A stretch of DNA of 64,000 nucleotides, from contig CAVVRF010000008.1 of assembly GCA_963750535.1 (NCBI GenBank), positions 62,001 to 126,000 of the forward strand, read 5' to 3'. Below are positions 17,100-25,486 of the stretch, piece after piece. The notes beneath the pieces were generated by a model. It made no database searches and was not told where the DNA came from. It worked only from the letters and a program-made list of their open reading frames with translations. The DNA comes from JAKFWF01 sp963750535 (lineage in GTDB: Bacteria > Pseudomonadota > Alphaproteobacteria > Rhizobiales > Hyphomicrobiaceae). The position numbers and the translations under genes were made by a program. Position 1 is the stretch's first letter. Every line of letters starts with the position of its first letter.

Positions 17100-18091
17100 T
17101 GACGAGCACCGAGAGCGTCCTTTCCGTCCGAAATCTGCGCGTCGAGTTTCCGACGCGTCGCGGCACGCTGGTGGCGGTCGACGACATATCGTTCGACATC
17201 GCGCCGGGAGAAGTGCTGGGCGTCGTCGGCGAGTCGGGCGCCGGCAAGTCGATGACCGGCTCCGCCGTGATCGGTCTCATCGAGCCGCCCGGGCACATCG
17301 CCGGCGGCGAGATCCTGCTGCGAGGCCGGCGCATCGACAACCTGTCGCAGGACGAGATGCGCCGCATCCGCGGCAAGCGGATCGGCATGGTGTTCCAGGA
17401 CCCGCTGACGAGCCTCAACCCGCTGTACCGGATCGGCGACCAGATCATCGAGACGATCCGCACTCACCTGCCCTTGAGCGAAGCGCAGGCGCGGCAGCGC
17501 GCCATCGATTTGCTGGGCGAGGTCGGCATCCAGGGCGCGCGCGATCGGCTCGACAGCTATCCGCACCAGTTCTCGGGCGGCATGCGCCAGCGCGTGGTGC
17601 TGGCGCTGGCGCTGGCGGCCGAGCCTGAATTGATCGTCGCCGATGAGCCGACGACCGCGCTCGATGTCTCGATCCAGGCGCAGATCATCCAGCTGCTGAA
17701 GCGCCTGTGCCGGGAGCATGGCGCCGCCGTCATGCTGATCACCCACGACATGGGGGTCATCGCGGAGACGGCGGACAGGGTTTGCGTCATGTATGCCGGC
17801 CGCATCGCCGAGATCGGTCCGGTGCGCGACGTCATCCAGCGCCCGCAGCATCCCTACACCAAGGGGCTGATGGGCTCGATCCCGACACTCGAGGGCAATG
17901 AAACGCGACTGATGCAGATCCCCGGCTCGATGCCCCGACTGACTGCCATCCCGCAGGGCTGTGCATTCAACCCGCGCTGCGATCGCGTGTTCGACCGCTG
18001 CCGCCGCGAGCGGCCCGAGCCGATCTCCGTCGGCAAGTCCGAGGTCGCCTGCTGGCTTGCCGCCGATGCGCCGGCGGGAGCGTCCCGATGA
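17099..18091 (+). CDS. ABC transporter ATP-binding protein, DppD type
   Basis: A 330-residue ATPase with Walker A GESGAGKS (residue 43), Q-loop MVFQDPLTSLNP, signature FSGGMRQR, Walker B LIVADEPTTALD and H-loop ITHDMGV. The C-terminal oligopeptide/dipeptide region (PYTKGLMGSIPTLEGN and the cysteine motif FNPRCDRVFDRCRRERPE) is intact, as expected for the D-type subunit. Start and stop overlap neighbours (TGATG and ATGA), showing translational coupling in the importer operon. It powers transport at the inner membrane. Confidence 0.96.
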   Translation: MTSTESVLSVRNLRVEFPTRRGTLVAVDDISFDIAPGEVLGVVGESGAGKSMTGSAVIGLIEPPGHIAGGEILLRGRRIDNLSQDEMRRIRGKRIGMVFQDPLTSLNPLYRIGDQIIETIRTHLPLSEAQARQRAIDLLGEVGIQGARDRLDSYPHQFSGGMRQRVVLALALAAEPELIVADEPTTALDVSIQAQIIQLLKRLCREHGAAVMLITHDMGVIAETADRVCVMYAGRIAEIGPVRDVIQRPQHPYTKGLMGSIPTLEGNETRLMQIPGSMPRLTAIPQGCAFNPRCDRVFDRCRRERPEPISVGKSEVACWLAADAPAGASR

Positions 18092-19086
18092 GCGCCCCGC
18101 CGCTGGTCGAGGTCGACGGGCTGACGCGCATCTTCGACGTTTCGAAGCCGTGGCTCAACCGTGTGCTCGAAGGCGAGCGGCGGCTGCTGTTGAAAGCGGT
18201 GCAGGACGTCGGGTTGCAGATCGGGCGGCGCGAGACGTTTGCGCTCGTCGGCGAGTCCGGATCGGGCAAGTCGACCGTGGCGAAGATGGTGGTTGGCCTG
18301 CTGCCGCCGACATCGGGCAGGGTCACCATCGACGGCGTCGACATGTGGGGCGCGACATCGCGAGCCGAAATGACGGCGCTGCGCCGCCGCATCCAGATGA
18401 TCTTCCAGGACCCATACGCCAGCCTCAATCCGCGCTGGCGGGTCGGCGCCATCGTCGCCGATCCGCTCAACGCCTTCGGACTGACCAAGGACGCCGCCGA
18501 GACCGAGGCCAAGGTCGCCGACCTGCTTCGCCTGGTTGGTCTCGACCCGGCCGACATGCACAAGTATCCGCACGAGTTTTCCGGCGGCCAGCGGCAGCGG
18601 ATCTGCATTGCCCGCGCCTTGTCCTCCGATCCCGAGTTCCTCGTCTGCGACGAGCCGACGTCGGCGCTGGACGTCTCGGTGCAGGCGCAGATCCTGAACC
18701 TGATGCGCGACCTGCAGGACCGCCTCGGGCTCACCTACCTGTTCATCAGCCACAACCTGGCCGTGGTGCGGCACATGGCGACGCGGATCGGCGTCATGTA
18801 TCTCGGTCGCCTGGTCGAGACGGCGCCCTCGGCCGAGCTGTTCAAGGCGCCGCGCCACCCCTACACGCGCATGCTGCTCGACGCCGTGCCGGACCTCAAG
18901 ATGAGTGGTCGGCCGCGCAAGATGATCGAGGGTGAGATTCCAAATCCGATCAGCCCACCGCCCGGCTGCACCTTCCATCCGCGGTGCCCGCTGGCGTTCG
19001 AACTATGCCGCAGGGAGGTGCCGCAGCCGATCGCCGACGGCGCCCGCACGGTGGCTTGCCACGCTGTGGCGGCCGGACGCACCTGA
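18088..19086 (+). CDS. ABC transporter ATP-binding protein, DppF type
   Basis: A 332-residue second ATPase of the importer, with Walker A GESGSGKS near residue 53, Q-loop MIFQDPYASLNPRW, signature FSGGQRQR, Walker B FLVCDEPTSALD and H-loop ISHNLAV. The C-terminal extension holds YTRMLLDAVPDL and the cysteine block FHPRCPLAFELCRREVP seen in this subfamily. It pairs with the D-type ATPase to make a heterodimer. The operon ends here, with 179 bases before the next gene. Confidence 0.96.
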   Translation: MSAPPLVEVDGLTRIFDVSKPWLNRVLEGERRLLLKAVQDVGLQIGRRETFALVGESGSGKSTVAKMVVGLLPPTSGRVTIDGVDMWGATSRAEMTALRRRIQMIFQDPYASLNPRWRVGAIVADPLNAFGLTKDAAETEAKVADLLRLVGLDPADMHKYPHEFSGGQRQRICIARALSSDPEFLVCDEPTSALDVSVQAQILNLMRDLQDRLGLTYLFISHNLAVVRHMATRIGVMYLGRLVETAPSAELFKAPRHPYTRMLLDAVPDLKMSGRPRKMIEGEIPNPISPPPGCTFHPRCPLAFELCRREVPQPIADGARTVACHAVAAGRT

Positions 19087-19265
19087 GCCGCCCGCTGCTG
19101 TTCTCCCGTAATGCGGTGATCGGCATCGTCAAATCTTTCGATATCGGACGCCAGCCGCCGCGCTCCGTCACCGGCGACGCGGACCGATGGCGGCATCCGA
19201 ATTGACAGATCGAGCCCGTCGGGGGGAAGAATTAAGCGCGCCGTGGTCGCCGAGGAGTGCCATTC

Positions 19266-20213
19266 ATGAAGTATCGCTACGTCGGCAAATCCGGCCTGAG
19301 GGTCTCGCTGTCCGGTCTCGGCTGCAACAATTTCGGCTGGCGGATCGACTTCGAAGGTTCGCGCGGCGTGGTGCACGCGGCGCTCGATGCCGGCATCACG
19401 TTTTTCGATACCGCCGACATCTATGGCCATCGCGGCGGCTCGGAGGAGTGTCTGGGCAAGATTCTCGGCCCGCGGCGCAAGGACATCGTGCTCGCAACCA
19501 AGTTCGGCATGGCAATGGCCGACGACGGCAGCAAGCAGGGCGGATCGCGCGGCTACATCATGAAGGCAGTCCACGACAGCCTTCGCCGCCTGCAGACCGA
19601 CTACATCGATCTCTACCAGATGCACGAGCTTGATCCGGTCACACCGATCGATGAGACGCTGCGCGCGCTCGACGATCTCGTGCGCTCCGGCAAGGTGCGC
19701 TACGTCGGCTGCTCGAACTTCCCGGCCTGGCGGATGGCGGCCGCCCAGGAACGGTCGGCGCAATTGGGCACCGAGCGCTTCATCTCGTTCCAGGACGAGC
19801 TGTCGCTGGTGGTGCGGCACAACGAGAAGGACGTCATGCCATGCGGCGAGCACTACGGCATGGGCATGCTGCCGTTCTTTCCATTGGCGAGCGGGCTTCT
19901 GACCGGCAAGTACAAGAAGGGTGCCATGCCGGCGGGGGGACGCATCACCGAAATCGATCGCCACACCAAGCGATACGCCACCGACCACAATTTCCGGATC
20001 GTCGAGGAACTCGAGGCGTTCGCTCGCAAGTCCGGCCATTCGCTGATCGAGCTGGCGTTCAGCTGGCTGGCGAGCAAGCAGGTGATCGCGAGCGTCATCG
20101 CCGGCGCGACGAAGCCGGAGCAGGTCGCGCAGAACGTCCAGGCGCTGAGCTGGTCCTTGTCGGCTGGCGATCTCGCCGAGATCGACCGTATCACGCTGCC
20201 GGCGGCGGCGTGA
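19266..20213 (+). CDS. Aldo/keto reductase
   Basis: A 315-residue NADPH-dependent aldo/keto reductase. The active-site tetrad is visible: Asp and Tyr in FFDTADIYGHRG, Lys in ATKFGMAM and His in YQMHELDP. The cofactor end IAGATKPEQVAQNVQAL is also intact. ATG 19266 was chosen because GAGGAG lies nine bases upstream and the protein then starts MKYRYVGKSGLRVSLSGLG, the family N-terminus; GTG 19257 is an alternative. A TTGACA hexamer at 19202-19207 could be part of its promoter. It converges on the IclR gene and may belong to the oxidoreductase cluster that follows. Confidence 0.93.
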   Translation: MKYRYVGKSGLRVSLSGLGCNNFGWRIDFEGSRGVVHAALDAGITFFDTADIYGHRGGSEECLGKILGPRRKDIVLATKFGMAMADDGSKQGGSRGYIMKAVHDSLRRLQTDYIDLYQMHELDPVTPIDETLRALDDLVRSGKVRYVGCSNFPAWRMAAAQERSAQLGTERFISFQDELSLVVRHNEKDVMPCGEHYGMGMLPFFPLASGLLTGKYKKGAMPAGGRITEIDRHTKRYATDHNFRIVEELEAFARKSGHSLIELAFSWLASKQVIASVIAGATKPEQVAQNVQALSWSLSAGDLAEIDRITLPAAA

Positions 20214-20237
20214 CTGCCGTCGCCGGCCGTGCGGGCA

Positions 20238-21050
20238 TCAGCCGCGCGAGGCGACCCGGCGCGGCCGGGCCGGTCTGGCAGCCGCTTGTGCGCTGCCGGG
20301 CTCGGCCTCGGCGATGCCGGCGCCGATCAGGTGGCCGACCTCGATGATCTCGCCGCGCAACGCCTCCTCGCCAAGCTCGGCGACCCTGGCGGTCGAGACG
20401 GCGAACACGATGCTGCCAAGAATGCGGCCATCGCGATCGAACACCGGAGCGCCGACGCCGACAAGACCCGACACGACCTCGCCGTGAGTCACGCAGCTGC
20501 CGTCCTTGCGGATGCGGGCCATCGCCTGCCGGAATTCGGGCCATGATGCGCCGAGGCCTGCCGCGCGGATGTCGTCGGCGTGCCACAACATCATGTTGCG
20601 CAACTGGTAGGGCGTCAGATTGGCCAGGATCAGCTTCGCCATCGCGCCACGGAACATCGGCATGCGCTGGCCGCGCTCGTATGCCCGCTCGACTGAACGG
20701 TCGGGCCATACGATCTCCGAGCACATGACGTTGTCGCCGTAGTAGCTGCACAACATCATATTGAGACCGAGGCGGGCGCTGACGGCGTCCATGATCGGGC
20801 GCGCACTGGTGGCCAGGGGGTCGGTGCGGCGCATCAGGCGGTCGAGCTCGATGATGCGCGATCCCAGGACGTAGGTGCCGCCGGTTGCCGGAGCGATAAG
20901 TCCGGCCGCCGACAGTGCCTTCAGATAGCGGTAGACGGTGGCCCGCGATGCTTCGGTGGCGGTGACCGCGTCCTCGAGCACGATGCCGGTGCGGGCATCG
21001 TCGAACAGATCGAGGATCTTCAGCATTCTTGCGAGGCTGGTCATGCGCAT
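20238..21050 (-). CDS. IclR-family transcriptional regulator
   Basis: A 270-residue regulator. The N-terminal winged helix-turn-helix spans about residues 5-65 (LARMLKILDLF, TEASRATVYRYLKALSAAGLI). The C-terminal effector domain carries typical IclR blocks, including FRGAMAKLILANL and VVSGLVGVGAPVFDRDGRILGSI. The tail from residue 245 is alanine/arginine-rich. It is transcribed away from the five-SDR array, so the 157-base AT-richer spacer 21051-21207 is the likely site of mutual control. The family binds small catabolic intermediates; the ligand here is unknown. Confidence 0.92.
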   Translation of the reverse strand: MRMTSLARMLKILDLFDDARTGIVLEDAVTATEASRATVYRYLKALSAAGLIAPATGGTYVLGSRIIELDRLMRRTDPLATSARPIMDAVSARLGLNMMLCSYYGDNVMCSEIVWPDRSVERAYERGQRMPMFRGAMAKLILANLTPYQLRNMMLWHADDIRAAGLGASWPEFRQAMARIRKDGSCVTHGEVVSGLVGVGAPVFDRDGRILGSIVFAVSTARVAELGEEALRGEIIEVGHLIGAGIAEAEPGSAQAAARPARPRRVASRG

Positions 21051-21207
21051 TCCAGACCGAGGTGCGACACGCAGCGGAGGCCCAATCTCTGGCAGAAATG
21101 GCCGCTAGTGTCATACAATAATTTATCTCGTAATTTGACGTTTGTGAGTTTTCTGTGATCAAGATTGCCGCCGAAGTGATGGCAAGGCTCGGCACCAGAG
21201 GTGTGGC

Positions 21208-21948
21208 ATGGCACTACTTGCAGGGCGCAAGGCGATCGTGACCGGCGGCGGACATCCGGCCGGCATCGGCCAGGCAACAGCCCGGATATTCGTCGAGCAC
21301 GGGGCGAAGGTCGCCGTTCTCGACCGCACGTTCTGGACGGCGTCGCTGCCGCAGGGCCAGACCGCGATCAGCGCCGACATCAGCGACGCCGACAGTTGCC
21401 GCAAAGCCGTCGAGCAGGCCGCGACGGCCCTCGGCGGCATCGACATCATCGTCAACAACGCCGGCATCGTCGCGCCGACCCGCATTCCCGATCTTTCGGC
21501 GAGCGACTTCGCGCGCATGCTCGAGGTCAATCTGGTCGGAACCTTCAATGCAACGCAGGCCGGCTTGCCCTATCTGAAGCGCAGCACGTGCGGTCCGGCG
21601 ATCGTCAACGTCGGCTCCATCGCCGCGCAGCGCGGCGGCGGTCTGCTCGGCGGGTCGCACTATGCTGCGGCCAAGGGCGGGGTGATCAGCTTCACCAAGG
21701 CGACGGCGCGCGAGTGCGGGCCATTCGGCATTCGCGCCAACGCCGTCGCGCCCGGCATCATCGACACCGGCATGACCGCCGGCAAATACGACGAGGAACG
21801 ACGCCAGGCGATCTGCGAGACGATCCCTCTCGGGCGTTTTGGCACCGCCGACGACGTCGCGCGCGTCATCCTGTTCCTGGCCAGTCCGCTGGCAGGCTAC
21901 CTCACCGGCGTGGTCGTCGACGTCAATGGCGGCTACCACATCCACTGA
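21208..21948 (+). CDS. SDR-family oxidoreductase, array member 1
   Basis: A 246-residue short-chain dehydrogenase. The dinucleotide motif is unusual, TGGGHPAGIG with a His-Pro insertion in the TGxxxGIG loop. NNAGI, the catalytic Ser in NVGSIAA, and Tyr/Lys in HYAAAKGG are intact, and it ends in VVVDVNGGYHIH. First of five consecutive SDR genes read away from the IclR regulator. The motif pattern suggests NAD-dependent oxidation of a secondary alcohol; the substrate is unknown. Confidence 0.93.
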   Translation: MALLAGRKAIVTGGGHPAGIGQATARIFVEHGAKVAVLDRTFWTASLPQGQTAISADISDADSCRKAVEQAATALGGIDIIVNNAGIVAPTRIPDLSASDFARMLEVNLVGTFNATQAGLPYLKRSTCGPAIVNVGSIAAQRGGGLLGGSHYAAAKGGVISFTKATARECGPFGIRANAVAPGIIDTGMTAGKYDEERRQAICETIPLGRFGTADDVARVILFLASPLAGYLTGVVVDVNGGYHIH

Positions 21949-21969
21949 ACGGCCATTCGACTTTATCGA

Positions 21970-21994
21970 TTGACAGACTGGTCTTGCTGTCTAA
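21970..21994. promoter_or_regulatory. Inverted repeat in front of SDR array member 2
   Basis: TTGACAG at 21970-21976 and CTGTCTAA at 21987-21994 form an imperfect inverted repeat with a ten-base spacer, which itself contains AGAC/GTCT. The left arm includes a TTGACA -35-like hexamer. The block is AT-richer than its surroundings and sits 39 bases before ATG 22033, so it may be an operator or an internal promoter. Confidence 0.4.
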
Positions 21995-22032
21995 TTGTCT
22001 CGTCATATAAGAAATATGGTTGGAAACGTGAG

Positions 22033-22785
22033 ATGGCTTCGATTGATCTGTCGGCGCGGCCTTACGACCTCAGCGGCCAGCGTATCCTCCTGACCGGGGC
22101 ATTCGGCGGCATCGGCCGCGCTACCGCCCGATTGTGCTCGAACCTCGGTGCGGACCTGGTGCTCACCGACCGCGCCGGCGCGCCGGATTTTCTCGATGAG
22201 CTCGGCAGGGGCGGGCGCAAGCACAGCTTCATCGCCTGTGACGTGACCTCGAAGCGGGAGATCGAGGCCATGTGCGCGGCCGCCGGCCCGGTCGACGCGG
22301 CGATCCTGAATGCCGGCATCTTCCCGCTCGCCAACTGGGCCGACGAGGGATGGGACGGCGAGTTCGACAACGCGATGGCGATCAACGTCAAGGCGCCGGC
22401 GCACTTCTCACGATGCCTGCTGCCGGGCATGAAGTCGCGTGGCCGCGGACGCATCGTGCTGCTGGGCTCGATCGCGGCCCACACCGGCGGCACTTATGCC
22501 CATTCGCCGCTCCACTATGCCGCGACCAAGGGCGCCGTGCACAGCATGGTGCGGTGGATGGCGCGGCGGGCGGCGCCGGAAGTCCTGGTGAACGGCATCG
22601 CACCGGGCTCGACGGATACGCCGATGCTGGCGACAGCCGACCCCAGTGCGGTGAAATCGATCCCGGTGCCGCGGTTCGCGCGTCCCGAGGAGGTGGCCTG
22701 GCCGATCGCCTTCCTGTGCTCGCCGGGCGCGAGCTTCATTTGCGGAACCACGCTCGACGTCAACGGCGGCGCCTACATGCGCTGA
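22033..22785 (+). CDS. SDR-family oxidoreductase, array member 2
   Basis: A 250-residue SDR with cofactor motif TGAFGGIG, LNAGIF in place of the usual NNAG, Ser in LLGSIAAHTGG and catalytic Tyr/Lys in HYAATKGAVH. It closes with TTLDVNGGAYMR. ATG 22033 gives the usual length, with a 15-residue lead before the first strand; an upstream in-frame ATG at 21970 would run through the inverted repeat. 29 bases separate it from the next SDR. Confidence 0.92.
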   Translation: MASIDLSARPYDLSGQRILLTGAFGGIGRATARLCSNLGADLVLTDRAGAPDFLDELGRGGRKHSFIACDVTSKREIEAMCAAAGPVDAAILNAGIFPLANWADEGWDGEFDNAMAINVKAPAHFSRCLLPGMKSRGRGRIVLLGSIAAHTGGTYAHSPLHYAATKGAVHSMVRWMARRAAPEVLVNGIAPGSTDTPMLATADPSAVKSIPVPRFARPEEVAWPIAFLCSPGASFICGTTLDVNGGAYMR

Positions 22786-22814
22786 CCGGAATTCAAAACG
22801 CATTGGGGGAACCG

Positions 22815-23571
22815 ATGGCTCGGCTCAAGGGCAAGGTCGCACTGATCACCGGCGCGGGCAGCGGCATCGGGCGTACCACCGCTGAGCTGTTTGCGCGCGA
22901 GGGGGCGAGCGTGGTGATCGCCGAGTTCGACGCCAGCAGCGGGCAGCAGGCCGCCGATGCGATCACCGCGAACGGCGGCAAGGCACTGTTCGTCCAGACC
23001 GATGTGACGGACGAGGCGAGTGTAAAGTCGGCGGTCGCAGCTACGGTCGCACGGTTTGGCGCCCTGCACATCATCTACAACAATGCCGGCGGTTCGACGA
23101 TGCACGACGGTCCGCTGACCGAGGCGCCGATCGAAGAGTTCTGGCGCGCGATCAAGCTCGACCTGCTCGGCACGTGGCTGGTCAGCCGCCACGGCATCCC
23201 GGAAATCGTCAAGTGCGGTGGCGGCTCGGTGATCAATGCCTCGTCGGTCGTCGCGCTGATGGGATGGCCGGGCAAGGACGCGTACACGGCATCGAAAGGC
23301 GCAATCTCGGCGCTGACTCGCTCGATGGCGACCGAGTTCGCGCAGCACAATGTGCGAGTCAATGCGGTTGCGCCGTGCGTGACCAAGACGCCGCGCGTGC
23401 TGGCGCAGCTCGCCGCCCAGGAGACGACGAAGAAGCTCGCCGCACGCCATCTCGTCGGCCTCGCCGAGCCCGAGGACGTCGCCAATGCGGCGTTGTTCCT
23501 CGCCTCCGACGAGTTCGGCGCGCACGACCGGCCATATCCTGGCGGTCGATAGCGGCCTGACGATCGCCTGA
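22815..23571 (+). CDS. SDR-family oxidoreductase, array member 3, C-terminal frameshift
   Basis: SDR with TGAGSGIG, DVTDEASV, NNAGG, Ser in NASSVVA and Tyr/Lys in YTASKGAI. The frame from ATG 22815 breaks near 23524: it continues as HDRPYPGGR and stops at 23552, while the neighbouring frame carries the expected ending TTGHILAVDSGLTIA with a stop at 23571. Deleting one base in GCGCGCACG restores EFGATTGHILAVDSG. About 251 residues if repaired. The missing end includes the cofactor-side loop, so an uncorrected product would probably be unstable. Ribosome site GGGGGA precedes the start. Confidence 0.88.
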
Positions 23572-23591
23572 CAGAAAACACGGAGCGCGCG

Positions 23592-24374
23592 ATGCAAGGC
23601 ACCGCCAGTCACCAGCAGACGTTCTCATTATCCGGACGCGTGGCGCTCGTTACCGGCTCGGCACGCGGCATCGGCTGGGGCATGGCGCGGGCCATGGCGG
23701 AAGCCGGGGCGCATGTCGTGCTCAATGATCTCGATCCGGCGGCGCTGGCGCCGAAGCTCGATGAGCTCGGGGCGGCTGGCTGCAAGGGCTCGGCACGCGC
23801 CTTCGACGTGACCAACGAGGCCGCGGTCGCCGAAGGCATCGGCTCGATCGTCGCGGAGCACGGCCGGCTCGACATCCTGGTCAACAACGCCGGCATCCAG
23901 AAGCGGAAGCGGTTCGTCGACTTCGCCTACGACGAGTGGCGAGCGGTGATCGAGACGCACCTGCACGGTGCGTTCTTGTGCACGCGAGCCGCGATCCCGC
24001 AGATGACGGCCAACAAGTTCGGCCGCATCGTCATGATCGGCTCGATCGCCGTGCAGTCGCCGAAGGCCGAGATCCCGGCCTATGCCGCGGCGAAGGGTGG
24101 GCTCACGTCGCTGGTGCGCGCGCTGGCGATCGAGCTTGGTCCACTCGGCATTACCTGCAATGCGATCGCCCCCGGCTACATCGCCACCGAATTCACCCGT
24201 GTGCTGCACAGCAATCCCGAGTTCACCGCCAAGTTGATGGAGCGAGTGCCGACCGGGCGCTGGGGGCGGCCCGACGATATCGGTCCGGCCGCGGTCTATC
24301 TGGCTTCGGACGCTGCGGCTTTCGTCAATGGATCGGTGCTGACCGTCGACGGCGGCTACCTGGCGTTCGGCTGA
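23592..24374 (+). CDS. SDR-family oxidoreductase, array member 4 (gluconate 5-dehydrogenase-like)
   Basis: A 260-residue SDR with TGSARGIGWGMARAMAEAGA, NNAGIQKRKRF, Ser in MIGSIAVQ and Tyr/Lys in YAAAKGGL. The pattern NNAGIQ, the tail VNGSVLTVDGGYLAFG and GRWGRPDDI resemble gluconate 5-dehydrogenase-type enzymes, which oxidise sugar acids at C5, but this is a family resemblance only. The stop overlaps the next start (TGATG), so the pair is translationally coupled. Confidence 0.92.
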   Translation: MQGTASHQQTFSLSGRVALVTGSARGIGWGMARAMAEAGAHVVLNDLDPAALAPKLDELGAAGCKGSARAFDVTNEAAVAEGIGSIVAEHGRLDILVNNAGIQKRKRFVDFAYDEWRAVIETHLHGAFLCTRAAIPQMTANKFGRIVMIGSIAVQSPKAEIPAYAAAKGGLTSLVRALAIELGPLGITCNAIAPGYIATEFTRVLHSNPEFTAKLMERVPTGRWGRPDDIGPAAVYLASDAAAFVNGSVLTVDGGYLAFG

Positions 24375-25153
24375 TGGAGCACGGGAGCATGCTGCTGCCG
24401 CAGACCCCGAGCTTCCGGCTGGACGGCAAGCGAGCCCTGGTGACGGGAGCTGGACGCGGCATCGGCCGGGCGCTGGCCGCGGCGCTCGCCTACGCCGGCG
24501 CTGCGACCACGCTCGCCGCGCGTACCGAGGCCGAGGTCGAGGCGGCAGCCGCCGAAATCCGCGACGCCGGCGGCAAGGCCGAGGCGCTACGCCTCGACGT
24601 GCTCGACACCGAGGCGATGCAGGCAACGATCGCGGCGCTGCCCGCCTTCGACGTCTTCGTCAACAATGCCGGCACCAATCGCCCGCGTCCGTTCCTGGAA
24701 GTGAGCGAGGATGACTTCGACACGCTCGCCGATCTCAACGTCCGCGCAGCCTACTTCGCAGCCCAGGCGGTGGCGCGGCGGATGGTGGCCGCCGGGACGC
24801 GCGGCACGATCATCAACCTCTCGTCGCAGGCGGGCCATATCGCCGCCGCCGGCCGCTCGGTCTACACGCTGACCAAGTTCGCGGTCGAAGGCATGACCAA
24901 GGCGATGGCCGTCGAGCTCGCGGCGAGCGGTATCCGCGTCAACAGCCTCTGTCCGACGTTCATCGAGACCGACATGACCCGTCCGGCGCTCGCCGATCCG
25001 GCGTTCAAGGCGTTCGTCACGTCGAAGATCAAGCTCGGCCGGCTCGGCAAGGTCGAGGATCTGATGGGCGCCACCGTGTTCCTGGCGTCCGATGCCTCGG
25101 CCCTGATGACCGGCTCGTCGCTCGTCGTCGATGGCGGCTGGACCGCGGGCTGA
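24374..25153 (+). CDS. SDR-family oxidoreductase, array member 5
   Basis: A 259-residue SDR with TGAGRGIGRALAAAL, NNAGTNRPRPF, Ser in NLSSQAG and catalytic Tyr/Lys in YTLTKFAV. It ends SLVVDGGWTAG. ATG 24374 overlaps the previous stop; an internal ATG at 24389 is an alternative. Last of the run of five SDR genes, followed after 31 bases by the Dabb-domain gene. Confidence 0.92.
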   Translation: MEHGSMLLPQTPSFRLDGKRALVTGAGRGIGRALAAALAYAGAATTLAARTEAEVEAAAAEIRDAGGKAEALRLDVLDTEAMQATIAALPAFDVFVNNAGTNRPRPFLEVSEDDFDTLADLNVRAAYFAAQAVARRMVAAGTRGTIINLSSQAGHIAAAGRSVYTLTKFAVEGMTKAMAVELAASGIRVNSLCPTFIETDMTRPALADPAFKAFVTSKIKLGRLGKVEDLMGATVFLASDASALMTGSSLVVDGGWTAG

Positions 25154-25184
25154 CCGCCTGTGTCGCCTTGGAAAGGATCGCACC

Positions 25185-25481
25185 ATGTTCCACCATATCG
25201 TCCTGATGAGCTTCACCAAGGAGGCCGGACCCGACTTCTTCGCCCAGGCGCAGCGCTACGTGGAGCGGGTGAAGGCCGAGTGCGAGGGGGTCATCGGCTA
25301 TTTCATGAGTGAGAACGTGGCGAGCCGTGGCGATGGGCTGACGCATGGCATCATCGGCGTGTTCAAGAGCTCGGCCGCGCACGATGCGTACCAGGTCTCG
25401 CCGGTGCATCAGGAGATGAAGGCGTTCATGTCGACGCGCATGGCCCGTATCGTCGTTCTCGATACCGATCAGGGAGCCTAG
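25185..25481 (+). CDS. Dabb (stress-responsive alpha/beta barrel) domain protein
   Basis: A 98-residue single-domain protein beginning MFHHIVLMSFTKEAG, with the family's HHIVL strand, a central helix and a closing VHQEMKAFMSTRMARIVVLD. Dabb proteins are small dimeric ferredoxin-like barrels; some act as cyclases or as partners of CoA enzymes, most are uncharacterised. AAAGGA precedes ATG 25185. It is only five bases before the ligase gene, so it is probably part of the same pathway. Confidence 0.9.
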   Translation: MFHHIVLMSFTKEAGPDFFAQAQRYVERVKAECEGVIGYFMSENVASRGDGLTHGIIGVFKSSAAHDAYQVSPVHQEMKAFMSTRMARIVVLDTDQGA

Positions 25482-25486
25482 AGCCG

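Noticed and set aside
19202..19232. TTGACA promoter before the aldo/keto reductase
   Set aside because: The -35 hexamer is exact but no acceptable -10 exists at 16-18 bases spacing.
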